Assembly (NCBI GenBank): GCA_963693315.1
Contig: OY856187.1
Coordinates: 41,715,242-41,779,241 of the forward strand
Length of the DNA: 64,000 bases
Reading direction: 5' to 3'
Origin: Diogma glabrata
Taxonomy: Eukaryota; Arthropoda; Insecta; Diptera; Cylindrotomidae
The translations under genes were made by a program, and so were the position numbers. The notes under the pieces are model-generated. The model saw only the letters and a list, made by a program, of their open reading frames with translations, did not search any database and was not told where the DNA came from. Within the stretch, counting starts at the first letter, position 1, and every line of letters begins with the position of its first letter. Of the stretch, positions 46,427-57,560 are shown in pieces.

Positions 46427-47411
46427 ATGAGCAATTTCAGCATAAATCCACAAAAGCGTTTATTGCTATGTACATTAAATGAAGCTTATGTGGAGTTTAA
46501 AAATAAGTTTCCCGATGTGAAAATAGGATTTATTAAATTCACGTCCCTTTAACTACAAGAATGTATAAAATTATCCCATGAAGTTCATAATATGTGCGTG
46601 TGTACCATAAATCAAAATATGAAACTAATGATTCAACACTCTAAGATGTCTTGGATTACTGATGCTGCTTTCCAGAATTATAAAACATTAAAAAAGAAAG
46701 GAAAGGAAAGAAAAAAAATTAGAACCAGAAGAGTGCTTCGTTCAAGGGGATTTTTCTGAAAACTACGCCTTCATAATTCAGGATTCGGGTCAAGGTTATC
46801 ATTATAATAATTCACAAGCTACTATTCATCCATTTGTCATTTATCTTAAAAGTGCCGTAAGTGAATATATACAGCACCGAAGTGTTATACTCATTTCGGA
46901 TATCACAACAGTACTACAGTCCATCTTTTCATTACAAAACTTATTGAATTCATCAGAACGCATATAAATTCTAATATTAGGAAAATTATTTATAACACCG
47001 ACGAATCTGCACCTTCTCAATACAAAAATAAACCACCATAAAAAAGACTTTAGGGTTGATGCAAAATGGCATTTTCATGCTACCAGTAATGGAAAGGGAC
47101 CTTGCGATGGGATTGGAGGTAAACTGAAGCGTGCTGCACACCGTTATAGTATGGGGAGCAGAGATATTATTGATACACCAAAAAAACTTTTCGAATGGGC
47201 TTCAAAATGGGAATCTACCATGAACTTTGGATACGCCGGTAAAAATGAATATCAATTAACAAAAGAAAAATTAAAAAATCGATATAAAAATGCGATTACT
47301 ACTAGTGGAACTCAAAAATTTCATTCTTTTATACCATTAAATACTAAGACAATAAATGCAAAAATGTTTTTTAACTCAAAAGAATCTTTTGAATGTAAAA
47401 TAAGTAAATAA
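46427..47411 (+). pseudogene. Decayed putative transposase with SENY / SQYKN / CDGIGG blocks
   Basis: Read across frames from ATG 46427: NPQKRLLLCTLNEAYVEFKN, KIGFIKFTSL, MCVCTINQNMKLM, then in another frame GDFSENYAFIIQDSGQGYHY followed by NNSQATIHPFVIY, then DESAPSQYKNK, and finally FHATSNGKGPCDGIGGKLKR and a C-terminal part open from 47151. I recognise the block order as that of a multi-copy, usually uncharacterized arthropod protein with conserved acids in DFSENY, the (S/T)DG..SQYKN block and CDGIGG, which could form a DDE-like active site. That role is inference. Several stops and shifts exist and the segment after IGFIKFTSL is shortened. Its position between long TIRs supports a transposase. 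Confidence 0.6.
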
Positions 47412-47845
47412 TTTTTAATAACTATATTTATTTTCTTTAACCTACATATATAATTTGTATGATACTTTAAAAAGTTTATTCAATAATAAAACATTTGTAA
47501 TTTACTGTTAAAATACAATCTTTTACTTTATGATTCCACAATAACATAACATGAACATAATACTTCTCCCAAAAGTTCCTAAATAGATTTAGTTATTTAT
47601 ACGGCTTTTTGTTTGCAGTCGAGACTGTCAAATTATTTTTTATAAGAGTGATAAATAAACATTTCATTTTTTATGCCATCTAATACAAAGAAAATAATTG
47701 CAGAAGTGTTTTCCTATTCAAAAGAAACTTCTGTTTGTAAAATACGTAAATCATTTTTAACAATTGTATTTATTTTATTTATTGTACTACATATATAATT
47801 TTTATAATATTTTAAAAAGTTCATTTAATAATAAAATATTTGATA
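47366..47845 (+). repeat. Duplicated 3' segment near the decayed ORF
   Basis: The sequence at 47366-47500 (TCAAAAGAATCTTTTGAATG, CATATATAATTT, TTTAAAAAGTTTATTCAATA) recurs at about 47708-47845 in diverged form. The second copy runs into the right TIR. Confidence 0.7.
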
Positions 47846-47959
47846 TTTAACATTAAAAAAAAATCTCTAAGTTTATAACGCCATTTTTATAATTTTCCTT
47901 CAGAACAAAAAAAACTGATTCCCGACAGTCCTATGCACAACGAATTTTATCTCTAAAAC
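47797..47959 (-). repeat. Right TIR, inner part
   Basis: Inverse of about 46258-46408. Broken off at 47959 by the Ty3 insertion and resumed at 53412. Confidence 0.8.
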
Positions 47960-48187
47960 TGTAGTATCTCTATTTTTATATCTTTATCACACACTATTCT
48001 TATAATTAAAAACAAGAAAGATATATTTAATATATTTATTTAAGTATTAATTCAGAACGCGATCACTTTAAGACTAGCTTAACATTTTTCATTTTATTAT
48101 ATATATTATTATTACGGTACTAATTGATGTCGATATTTCAGATATCGATATCGATATTGATTAGTACCTTTATTGTTATATCTAACA
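47960..48187 (-). repeat. Ty3/gypsy 3' LTR
   Basis: 228 bases, TG...CA ends. A palindromic region GGTACTAAT...ATTAGTACC encloses nested GATATCGATATCGATAT at about 48115-48169. Confidence 0.97.
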
Positions 48188-48200
48188 TTCCCCCTTTTAA
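48188..48200 (-). promoter_or_regulatory. Polypurine tract of Ty3/gypsy element
   Basis: On the minus strand AAAAGGGGGAA directly precedes the 3' LTR, a standard plus-strand priming site. Confidence 0.85.
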
Positions 48201-48309
48201 AATTTAGTTTAAATATTTTAGTAAAATTTTTAGACTTAAAAAAAATTTCAATATGACTTTTTTATATAATATTCATTCAAGTTTAATTTATATTAAATTT
48301 ATATGAATA

Positions 48310-51300
48310 TCAATTGCGGTATGATATGCAACGTTTCCTATACGCCTCTCGAATTCTTTTACTCCTTCTCGGTATATCTGGACTACACGATGTGGTTCTT
48401 TTTCGTTTTGTTGCATTACCTAGACTTTGGTTACTTCTATGTGATTTCAACGGACTTGGACTTTCTTTGTTTTGTTGTGTGTATTCACGTTGACCTAGAC
48501 CTAGAGTTGATTTTGGGGAAGAAATGGTTGATTGATTTAATATTTTGTAGTGAGGTGCATAATGGTCACTTAACACGACTTTCCGAAATTGATTTTTGTG
48601 GACCATTCGCACGCTTTCATTAAGCATTTTCAGGAACGTATTATGACTTATTTGTTTTAAAAAAATTGCTGGTATCCATTTCACGTTATTTTTAAAATGA
48701 TTTCTGTAAAAAATTTTATCATTTTCTTTGAACTGTGAACCGGGCAAGGATGTATTTTGACTTGGTATATGACTTTGACTTCTGTGTTTTATATGTTGTG
48801 GTTCTGACTGAAATTTGACTCGAGGACGTGGATTAATATTATCCAACCCAGTTTTTGGCTTATATCTAAATATAAGTTCGTTTGGCGTTTGTCCTGTTAC
48901 TGTGGAATATGTGTTCCTGTATTGAAATAAAAATTTGTTTAAATGCTTTTTTAGAGGTAATTTATTATTATCCAGCAAATATTTTTTCAAGGACTTTTTT
49001 ACAGTTTGTACTGCTCTCTCACCAAGACCGTTAGATTGAGGGTGGTAAGGTGGTGAATGGCTCAATTTTATATCCTGTTTCTCGCAAAAAGACTTAAATT
49101 CGTATGAATTGAATGGAGGTCCATTATCTGTGACAATTTCTGTGGGTAGACCAAAATTGACAAATACCTCTTCTAAATTGTCAATAAGGTCTTGAGCCCT
49201 TGTTCGAGACATCAACCTGACATCTATAAATTTGCTATGAGCATCCACCAATATTAAGAACGTTTTAGCCATAAAAAAGAAAAAATCCAGATGAACTCGT
49301 TCAAATGGTATGCTACATTGTGGCCATTTACTTTCTAAATGTTCTTTTTTTACATTTTGTGTCATTTGACAGACTTCACAACTTTTGACCCAAGTTTCAA
49401 TATCTTGATCAATGTTGGACCAAAATACATAGGACCTTGCTTGCATTTTCATTCTGACTACTCCAATGTGGTCACTATGTAAATGCGTTAAAATTTCTTT
49501 TTGGAACTTTAATGGAATAACAATCCTATCACCATAAAATATACAGCCATTTTCTGTACTGAGACTACTTCTCAATCTATATAGGCATTTTATTGCTTGA
49601 CTTAAGGTAGTAGGACTTGGCCATTTTGTCATAAGATATGTATACACCAGACTTAATATAGGATCATCTTGTGTGGTTTGACTTATGTGAGTTACACTTA
49701 GAGGCAACTCAGACACAATATCTATATTATTAACAATTTCTAAATCATCTTCACAATTAGCAGTTTCTGACAAGGGAAGTCTGGATAGAGCATCAGCGTT
49801 ACCAATTTTTGTACCCGACTTGTGTATAATTTTATAATCATACATACCTAGAATTACAGACCATCGTTGTAATCTAGTAGCTGCTACAGCAGGAATTTTC
49901 CTAGTGGTATCAAACAATTCTTTTAACGCTTGATGATCAGTCTGAATTGTGAAAGATTTACCATATATATAATTATGGAATTTTTTAAGAGCAAATATTA
50001 TTGCAAGACCTTCACGATGTAATGATGAATAGTTCTTCTGCGCTGGTGATAAACTGCTAGACGCAAACATAATAGGTTTTTCTTCGCCATTTATAATATG
50101 AGACATCACCGCACCAAGACCATAAGAACTAGCATCTGTGGTAATGACTATTGGTTTATTTGGATCAAATAAAACTAACACACTGTGACTGGTAACTAAC
50201 TGTTTAGTTTTATCAAATACAGCCTGACATTTTTCGGACCAAACAAATTCTGACTCTTTATTCAAAAGACAATACAATTCATGCAGTTCTGCAGACAAAT
50301 TGGGTATGAATCGCCTATAATAATTAATTAGACCTAAATATGACTGAAGTTGTTGAATATTTTTCGGATGCGGTGCATCTGAAATTGCTTGAATCTTTTT
50401 TGGATTCGGCTCCACTTTATTTGCCGATAAAATATGACCCAAATATTCAACAGAGACTACCAAAAATTTGCATTTTTGTAAATTTATTTTTATATTGTGA
50501 GAATTTAGTCGATCAAGAACAATAAACAAACTCTCTTGACATTCTTCTAAAGTTGATCCACCAATTAAAATATCGTCTAAATAACAGAAAACACCTTCCA
50601 ACTTTAGCAGAATTTGATCCATCACGCTCTGAAATATTGATGGAGCTGACGATACACCAAATGGTAGTCGGTTGTATCTAAAAAGACCTTTATGTGTGTT
50701 TATTGTGAGTAGATGACTTGATCTCTCAGACACTTTTAATTGCTGATATGCACCCGACAAATCAATGACACAGAAATAGTTACAATTCGACAATGATGCA
50801 AAAATTTCTTCTATATTGGGTAATGGGTAATGAATTGTTTTCAAAAATTTATTAATTGTGACTCCACAATCCATACACAATCTAATATTACCATCGGTTT
50901 TAGGAACGGTAACGATTGGACTAGCCCATTCACTATATTGGACAGGAGACAAAACACCTTCCTCGACTAGACGGTTCAGTTCCCCCTCTACTTTTTCTCG
51001 TAGCCTAAAGGGAACTGAATAAGCTTTATGAAATATAGGCTGACATTCGTTTATATGAAGCTCTGCTTCGTAACCTTTTATAAATAAGGATGTATCTGAC
51101 GATACTGTGTGTGGGAATTTTTTCAAAATTTCCTGTCTCAATTCCATTACTTCTTTATTTAAGGAACAAAATTGACTCTTACCTTCTTTTTGTGGTTCAT
51201 GCTCAGATGAAGACATTTCTGATTGTGGACTGCACTGTGGTTGTATCTGGTTTACAATCCTTGACTGTCTGGGCATTATAGTCTCACGCCATCGTGGATG

Positions 51301-52590
51301 TATTTGCTCCAACCATCGACGACCCAGTAATGCTTTAAATGGTTGTTGTGTGGTGATGACTATCAATTCTAAGTGATGCTCCTTACCCGCTATCACTGCT
51401 GCTACTTTCACGGAACCTAACACGTCTAACTTGTTTCCTGAAATATTCATAAGATTAGGATAATTTTTTTTATTTAATGGCAAGTGACAAAGCTTTTTCT
51501 TGTACTCATCCTGACTAATGATGGATACTGGACTGCCAGTGTCAACTTCCATTGTAACTTTGACACCTTCTATTTCGACATTACAATCTTCAGCTGGACA
51601 TATGGAATTGACAGACTCAATTTTTCGTTTTTTTGAAAACGTTCTATGGTGGTGCGCATGAGCACTGTTAATTACTTCATTGATGGTGTTGACTCTCGAT
51701 GAGTTACCCCGTGCAGTACATACAGTACTAGTATGACCTATTTTGTTACAGTTGTAACACTTCCACTTTTTTGCTGGACACAATGCATATGAGTGTGAAG
51801 CACCAGGACGACCACATCTATTACAAGATTCTTGTGCTGAAGAACGGTTGGTTTGACTTGTCCTAGAAGAACTTCTGTAGCGATTTTGACTTCTGTATCG
51901 TCTACGTGACTGGCTTCTACCTCTAGGCTTTTCAGATCTTACGGCATTTGTATATGTTGGTTTTGATATCGCCTCTTGCTCTTTTTTTGACATTTCTAAA
52001 TTTGTAGCCAACAAAATACACTTATCAAAAGTGAGATCACTTCTTTCGAGAAGACTTTGCTGAATTTTGTTATCAGCCACACCCATAATTACTTTATCTA
52101 ACAAAGCATCCTCTAATGCTCGATTTTTTAATTCAGTACTGGTACAATTTGTTAGATCATCAGGAATAAAAGATCCAAAATTGCATTTTTCGGCTAAGTT
52201 TTTAATCCGAACGACGAATTCACTAATATTTTCACCCATTTGTTGTGTGGACTTTAAAAACTTATACCGTTCTGCCATTGTATGAGTTTTAGGATTGTAG
52301 TATTCCTCTAAAACTTGCCATATTTTCTCAATAGAACATGTTGTGGGTTTTATAGGGTGTACCAACGTTCGCAATTTTTCATACACAACCGACCCTAGAC
52401 TCGTTAGTAAAAAAGATCTACGCAATTCACCTTCTATATTATTAATAATGAAAAATTCTTCTGCCAACTCTTTATAAGATTGAAAACAATCCCCGGGTGT
52501 GTATGGTGCTATTCGACCATACAAGACTTTACCTAGTTTATTATATTTCTTCTCGTCAACATTTGCTCTATCAGGAGAAGACATTGTCAA
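48310..52590 (-). CDS. Ty3/gypsy Gag-Pol polyprotein
   Basis: The single 1426-residue ORF, start ATG at 52590, encodes the structural and enzymatic proteins of the element. Gag occupies about 1-300; two zinc-knuckle-like clusters are CNRCGRPGASHSYALC and CYNCNKIGHTSTVC (about 253-290). The protease motif is VDTGSPVSIIS (about 347). RT blocks: VTVPKTDGNIRLCMDCGVTI, FCVIDLSGAYQQLKV, LPFGVSSAPSIFQ and the catalytic YLDDILIGG (about 667). RNase H: TTDASSYGLGAVMSH (about 818) and FTIQTDHQALKEL. Integrase: HLHSDHIG...CEVCQ zinc region (about 1034-1073), first acid in VHLDFFFFMAKTF (about 1098), TDNGPPFNSYEF (about 1155) and PQSNGLGERAVQTVKK (about 1190). The layout is of the Mag/K02A2.6-like type. 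The residues after HLDF are a Phe run where relatives usually have an AGP(F) turn. No stop interrupts the frame. Confidence 0.97.
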   Translation of the reverse strand: MTMSSPDRANVDEKKYNKLGKVLYGRIAPYTPGDCFQSYKELAEEFFIINNIEGELRRSFLLTSLGSVVYEKLRTLVHPIKPTTCSIEKIWQVLEEYYNPKTHTMAERYKFLKSTQQMGENISEFVVRIKNLAEKCNFGSFIPDDLTNCTSTELKNRALEDALLDKVIMGVADNKIQQSLLERSDLTFDKCILLATNLEMSKKEQEAISKPTYTNAVRSEKPRGRSQSRRRYRSQNRYRSSSRTSQTNRSSAQESCNRCGRPGASHSYALCPAKKWKCYNCNKIGHTSTVCTARGNSSRVNTINEVINSAHAHHHRTFSKKRKIESVNSICPAEDCNVEIEGVKVTMEVDTGSPVSIISQDEYKKKLCHLPLNKKNYPNLMNISGNKLDVLGSVKVAAVIAGKEHHLELIVITTQQPFKALLGRRWLEQIHPRWRETIMPRQSRIVNQIQPQCSPQSEMSSSEHEPQKEGKSQFCSLNKEVMELRQEILKKFPHTVSSDTSLFIKGYEAELHINECQPIFHKAYSVPFRLREKVEGELNRLVEEGVLSPVQYSEWASPIVTVPKTDGNIRLCMDCGVTINKFLKTIHYPLPNIEEIFASLSNCNYFCVIDLSGAYQQLKVSERSSHLLTINTHKGLFRYNRLPFGVSSAPSIFQSVMDQILLKLEGVFCYLDDILIGGSTLEECQESLFIVLDRLNSHNIKINLQKCKFLVVSVEYLGHILSANKVEPNPKKIQAISDAPHPKNIQQLQSYLGLINYYRRFIPNLSAELHELYCLLNKESEFVWSEKCQAVFDKTKQLVTSHSVLVLFDPNKPIVITTDASSYGLGAVMSHIINGEEKPIMFASSSLSPAQKNYSSLHREGLAIIFALKKFHNYIYGKSFTIQTDHQALKELFDTTRKIPAVAATRLQRWSVILGMYDYKIIHKSGTKIGNADALSRLPLSETANCEDDLEIVNNIDIVSELPLSVTHISQTTQDDPILSLVYTYLMTKWPSPTTLSQAIKCLYRLRSSLSTENGCIFYGDRIVIPLKFQKEILTHLHSDHIGVVRMKMQARSYVFWSNIDQDIETWVKSCEVCQMTQNVKKEHLESKWPQCSIPFERVHLDFFFFMAKTFLILVDAHSKFIDVRLMSRTRAQDLIDNLEEVFVNFGLPTEIVTDNGPPFNSYEFKSFCEKQDIKLSHSPPYHPQSNGLGERAVQTVKKSLKKYLLDNNKLPLKKHLNKFLFQYRNTYSTVTGQTPNELIFRYKPKTGLDNINPRPRVKFQSEPQHIKHRSQSHIPSQNTSLPGSQFKENDKIFYRNHFKNNVKWIPAIFLKQISHNTFLKMLNESVRMVHKNQFRKVVLSDHYAPHYKILNQSTISSPKSTLGLGQREYTQQNKESPSPLKSHRSNQSLGNATKRKRTTSCSPDIPRRSKRIREAYRKRCISYRN

Positions 52591-53166
52591 AATTTTATTG
52601 TAAAAAGAATTATAAAATAAGATAATAATTTATTAACAAAAATAAATAATTTTTTATAATAGAATATAAATTTTTCACCAAAATTTATTTATTACAACTT
52701 TTTTAAACCGGTTGTAATGTGTTTTACAACAAGACAGATCAAAATTTTACCGCCTTTAACATATATATTTTTTGTTGTAACTGTTGCTTTCCGCAAGGAC
52801 GCGACGCGCTATCTGAATAAATATACACAGTATACCCTATGTTTTATTTCAGTATAATTAAATATACATAATAAATAATAATACTTCAACGATATTAATA
52901 TATTATTATAGTGGACATTTTTTTTTAAAATATTCCAAGACTAATTGTTGTGTGAACTTCTAATTTATTTAATCACACGATTAAAAAATAAAATAAATGA
53001 GTTCCAAACTTACCGCTACCAATCACAAATAATTGTTTTTATTGTAAATTTTATTTGTAAGAAAAAAAATTTCGAATAAACTGATGAACCGTATCTAACA
53101 CAATTTCACTTTTCATAGATGATATTTAGAGAACTACTTTAATTCACTATTCACTTTAACACTATC

Positions 53167-53183
53167 TCATCTTCGTCGCCAAT
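53167..53183 (-). promoter_or_regulatory. Primer binding site candidate of Ty3/gypsy element
   Basis: On the minus strand the bases after the 5' LTR read ATTGGCGACGAAGATGAGA. TGGCGACGA..ATG is a familiar start in arthropod gypsy elements. I could not assign the tRNA with confidence. Confidence 0.6.
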
Positions 53184-53411
53184 TGTAGTATCTCTATTTT
53201 TATATCTTTATCACACACTATTCTTATAATTAAAAACAAGAAAGATATATTTAATATATTTATTTAAGTATTAATTCAGAACGCGATCACTTTAAGACTA
53301 GCTTAACATTTTTCATTTTATTATATATATTATTATTACGGTACTAATTGATGTCGATATTTCAGATATCGATATCGATATTGATTAGTACCTTTATTGT
53401 TATATCTAACA
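53184..53411 (-). repeat. Ty3/gypsy 5' LTR
   Basis: 228 bases identical to 47960-48187 by reading. It carries the element promoter in minus orientation. An untranslated leader of about 590 bases (52591-53183) follows it. Confidence 0.97.
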
Positions 53412-53836
53412 AAAACAAAAAATATTGCTAGTCCTAAGCTTTCACAAGTTGTTAGATATAAAATAATCTTCAATTTAGTTTAAAAAAAAAAAGGTGTAGC
53501 TCCATCTTTTCTTTAATTACACCGTTTTTTTCTTATGTTACACCGTTGAAAATTATTTCAAAAAATTATCAGTGTACATTTTTAAAATTTTTGTTCTAAT
53601 ACCTATTCAACGACATATCATTGATGAAAATCGATTCAGTAGTTTTTCTACAATCGCTCGTCTAAATGCACACCACAAAATAACAAAAAATTGAGGGGCA
53701 CCCTGTGAAGACCCCTGGTCGAAAAAAAAATCCTAAGAGAAGTGGCAGTTTTTATTTATGAAAGACTATCTATAAACAAAAAATAATCAAAATTAAAAGG
53801 GGTCAAGTCAAAACGTTGTTGAATCTTCGTGAAATT
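53412..53836 (-). repeat. Right TIR, outer part
   Basis: Inverse of about 45808-46252. Starts with the AAAAC target duplication and ends CGTGAAATT. Confidence 0.8.
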
Positions 53837-55139
53837 GCTCTTATGGTGATTCAATTTGTTTCAAGGGTTAAAGAAATGACTGATTTAACCAAAAACTAAA
53901 TGTTCTGATGCTGGTACTTGGATGGTTCTATTTGTTCTAACATAGTTATATTTTATTTAAAGATTGGTATAGTGGGAGGAAGAAACTCATGGATGGATCA
54001 GTTTTTGTTGGTTTGTTAATTGTTTGTTAATTTTTGACCTATGTTTTGTGACAAGCATGCGTCCTCCAGTTTACTATTACACAAAACATTTTATTAAAAA
54101 CATCACAGTTTAAAAATTTGTTTAACTGTTGAGATTTCTCGCTCAAATTTAACCTCGTGAAGTTTTCTTTGTATAATAGATTCTCTGAAAAATTTCAGTT
54201 AAGTTTATAATATAATAAAAACAAACAACCAAACCAGACAATGGATTTACATATAAATAATTTCGACAATAAATGTCATAAAAAATTATTTGCCGCATAG
54301 AGATAAATTTGAATATGTTTCATATGGATACCAATGTTCCTTTTTTTTGCTTTTGGTTCTTTATCTAATGAGAGAAAAAAATCATAACCATAAAAAAAGG
54401 ATTGCCCGGAAGAAATTATGTATAATTTTTTTTTGTACTTTCACATAATGAGAAAACTTCAGCTGTGATATGAATTTAAATTATTTGGAAAGGGTAAGTC
54501 TTATGTTTTATTACAATTCAAGAGTCTGACTTCTGTTCTTAAGCAACTGACGTACCTTTTATTAGTTTTTTATGGAAATGGTCTTCTCAAATTGATATTA
54601 ATAAATTAGTTAAGTTATATTGTCATGCTCATATAGTTTTTCAAGATTCAACCTCGATTTTTACTCGTTAGTTATAATCACTTCTTTTCAGTTTTCATTA
54701 ATTGTATCCTTCCAAAATAAATAAATCAATGTTATACGTTTTCGAGAGCGAAAAAGATTTAACAAGAAGTAAAAACGAAAAATTTTGATAAAATAAAATG
54801 TAAACCTACGAAAACAGAAGCAAAAGCAAAGTAAAGTATATCCTTTACGTTATACTGATAAAGACTTTTTTAATCATATCTTTCTTTTTTATATAAAATA
54901 AAAAGATTAAAACAATAAAATCTGAAATGATAATTTTTGGGATATAATGAACAGGTTGGTTGATATAAAATGTAATAAAGACAAAATAGCCAAGTGATTT
55001 GATTTGAATCATCAAGCATTTTATGGTTTTGAAGTTTACTTTAAAACGTTTTCACTTCAACTTATACAATAGAGTTTTTGTTTTCGCGTCAAACGTAAGC
55101 TTTAAGCTTTAGTTTTATAATTTTCTAAATTTCTAGATT
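53837..55139. other. AT-rich DNA; short match to the host site of repeat E
   Basis: At about 53985-54090 the sequence (GGATCAGTTTTTGTTG, TGTGACAAGC, CTCCAGT, ACACAAAACATTTTA) resembles the two flanks of repeat E at 57089-57165 and about 57695-57720. No gene was found. Confidence 0.5.
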
Positions 55140-55370
55140 TCCAGCTTCTTCTTCTCTGATTTTCTAATTCTACTTTGTAATTGTTTATTTGCCAATTTTT
55201 ATATTCTAATTTTCTAATTGTCTAATTTTCTAATTTTCTAATTATCTAATTAACTAATTCTCCAATTTTTTAATTTTCTAATTTTCTAATTTTCTATTTT
55301 TCTATTTTTCTAATTTTCTAATTTTTTAATTTTCATTTAATTTTCTAATTTTCATAATAGAATTTAAATC
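55140..55370. repeat. Degenerate TTTTCTAA octamer array
   Basis: The word TAATTTTC or close variants (TAATTATC, TATTTTTC) recurs in 8-base register for roughly 160 bases from about 55200, with shorter, more diverged units before it. Confidence 0.9.
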
Positions 55371-57164
55371 ATTTTATTTTAGAATCATACTATTTCGTGT
55401 CAGCTTAATAAAATGTTCTTCTAAAATTATTGTTAATTGAAAGTAAATTATATATGTACCCTTACACCTCATCATTTTTTAAATAAAATCACTTCATTTA
55501 AAAAAAATAAATGAAGCCAACGTGTGTTTTTTTTATTATGCTACCGTAATAAAACTCCACGTCTTTCGCACATAATTTAACCCTTATACAAATTCATCAC
55601 TTTGAACAAAATTCTGGTTTATTTAATTGTTATTACAGTTAATTACAATAAACTTATGGTGGATTATTTCCCTTTTATGTTTCCGTTAAGGATGGAATAC
55701 ATTAATAATTAAATTCATATTAAAATGTAATTACACAATCCAGATTTTTGGTGATGGTGATTTAATATAATGAACTACAGTTCAGTGTCAATAATTTTAT
55801 GAAATTTTATATAAACAAAGATTTCATGTAACAATGTTTTTATCCACTGTACTCGTGATTAAAAGGTGAATAATAAAACAAATTAAAATATGCACCCCAA
55901 AATATAATAAAAAAAGACGTAGTAATTGTTATAAAATCGTGAGTAAGGTAAATGCAGTTTTGATGTTTTGACTTTAATTGCGTATATAAGTGACAAGAGC
56001 GAGGAATACTTAATTTTATATTTAAATGATATGGATGAGTTTTTGCGCGTTAGGTATAGTATTACACTTTTAACACATACCTCTATACCTCAGTTTTTAT
56101 ACAAACTTTGCATGAAAAATACTTTCCAAACATTTTTTATCATCGAACTTTAACTTTATAATTTACTAAACAAAAATTAAACATATTCATAAATTCATAG
56201 CAATTGAAAATTCTTGTCAACCTTAAGAAGAACAAAACTTACCAAAAACTTACAAATATCGTTACAAAACTACAACTTTTTCGTTTTAAATAATCTGGAA
56301 ATTGTTTAAACTTATATGGTAAAAGTTCAGCTCTAGTCAACTAAATTTGGAATGAAAAACAAAAAATCCAACTTTTCTTTTACGTTTTTTGGTATTTTCA
56401 TTAAAATTTTATGATAACAAAAAAAAACTTTTTGTTATTTTAATAAATTAATATAATTAAATTTTATTTTTTGTCTTGTAAAAATAATTTTTTTTCCCTT
56501 ACGTCTTCTTTTTACGAGTTGGTTTAAGAAAATATGCAATTTTCAGAACAAAAACATAATTGTCTGTTATTTATGAAATAATAATATTCTGTCTTGGAAA
56601 ATAGTCATGGATCTAGTCAAATTTAGTAATGCTAAAAACTACAAGAACTCAGTTTGGTTTATGATAGATATTTTTTTGTGTATGGTATTCTTTTTGATAG
56701 TCAAATACATGTAGAAGCTCTCATTACAGGTACTCATAACAGCTTCCTATAATTGTTAACTAAATAAATCTTATATATGACATTGAAATAAAAATTTTAA
56801 AACGTCACTAACGCTAAAATGAGAAACTGCCTGAAATGATTATGTAATTTTGGAATGTAATTTCAAGAGCTAAATAATATTGAGCTGTGGCAGCTGTGTT
56901 GCAAGAAATTAATATAATTGTGATGTAGTTTTGCTTGCTTTTTGGTACACATATATCTTGAGATTGATTCATAGGTTTGAAATACCTTCATATAAATGGT
57001 CTACCAGTTTGACAAAAAGCAAATTTTTGACAGATATTTATTTTGGTATTTTACGTCTATATTTTACGTATTTTACGTCTCCACCGCATGGAGGGATCAG
57101 TTTTTATTGTTTTGAAAATTTATTTTATTTTTGATCTACGGGTGTGACAACCCCGCGTACTCCA
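55371..57164. other. AT-rich DNA, no gene seen
   Basis: Only short low-complexity ORFs (55968-56153, 56931-57134). The last 75 bases resemble the 54 kb segment and form the left flank of repeat E. Confidence 0.45.
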
Positions 57165-57560
57165 GTCCCTGATATTGACATACGAGTTAACGTGAGATAT
57201 CACATACCACTGGCAATAGCAGTGAGATTTCACTAGCCAAGGTGACATCTTAGGGGTAGTGGCGGATGAACAGTATTCAGTCAACGGTAGCACCCTCAAT
57301 ATTAGCTGTGAAATAATCCTTGATGATGGGACGCTATTGCTTCCTTGAGGAAACGAGCCTTCATATTCAAGAAAGACAGTGCGTCACAGGATCAAGGAAT
57401 ATGCAACCGGCTGGATTATTGGCAACTACATTTTTGTTTTGTTTCAGCAAATTTTTGTAAAAATTTGCTATTTACTTTTTAATTTATTTTTATTTTCTCT
57501 ATTCTATCATAAAATATTGGCCTATGTCATATTTTGTCAGTGATAGGATTTTTTGTTTAG
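57165..57560 (+). repeat. Dispersed repeat E, copy 2
   Basis: GC-richer than its surroundings. It aligns with the minus strand of 36466-36865. The 54 kb segment appears to be the unoccupied version of its flanks: CTCCAGT then ACTACACAACACATTTTA here, against CTCCAGTTTACTATTACACA there. That suggests an insertion of roughly 500 bases, perhaps ending nearer 57695. Frame with SVNGSTLN and LDDGTLLLP contains a TGA. Confidence 0.6.

Larger units (their letters stand above)
47955..53416 (-). mobile_element. Ty3/gypsy LTR retrotransposon, complete
   Basis: The element proper is 47960-53411 on the minus strand. Target duplications AAAAC are at 47955-47959 and 53412-53416. The two LTRs are 228 bases each and identical in my reading. 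It has a primer-site candidate, an intact 1426-codon ORF and a polypurine tract. It sits inside the right TIR of an older DNA transposon. Identical LTRs and an open ORF point to very recent insertion. Confidence 0.97.
45808..53836. mobile_element. DNA transposon candidate with ~600-base TIRs, interrupted by Ty3 element
   Basis: The left TIR (about 45808-46408) and the right TIR (about 47797-47959 plus 53412-53836) are inverted copies: shared AATTTCACG ends, TGACCCCTTTTAATTTTG, GTTGAATAGGTATTA, TTAGGACTAGC/GCTAGTCCTAA and GACTGTCGGGAATC. The interior 46409-47796 holds a decayed ORF. Without the nested Ty3 insertion the element is about 2.6 kb. The outermost bases are uncertain and no target duplication was found. 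Confidence 0.8.
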
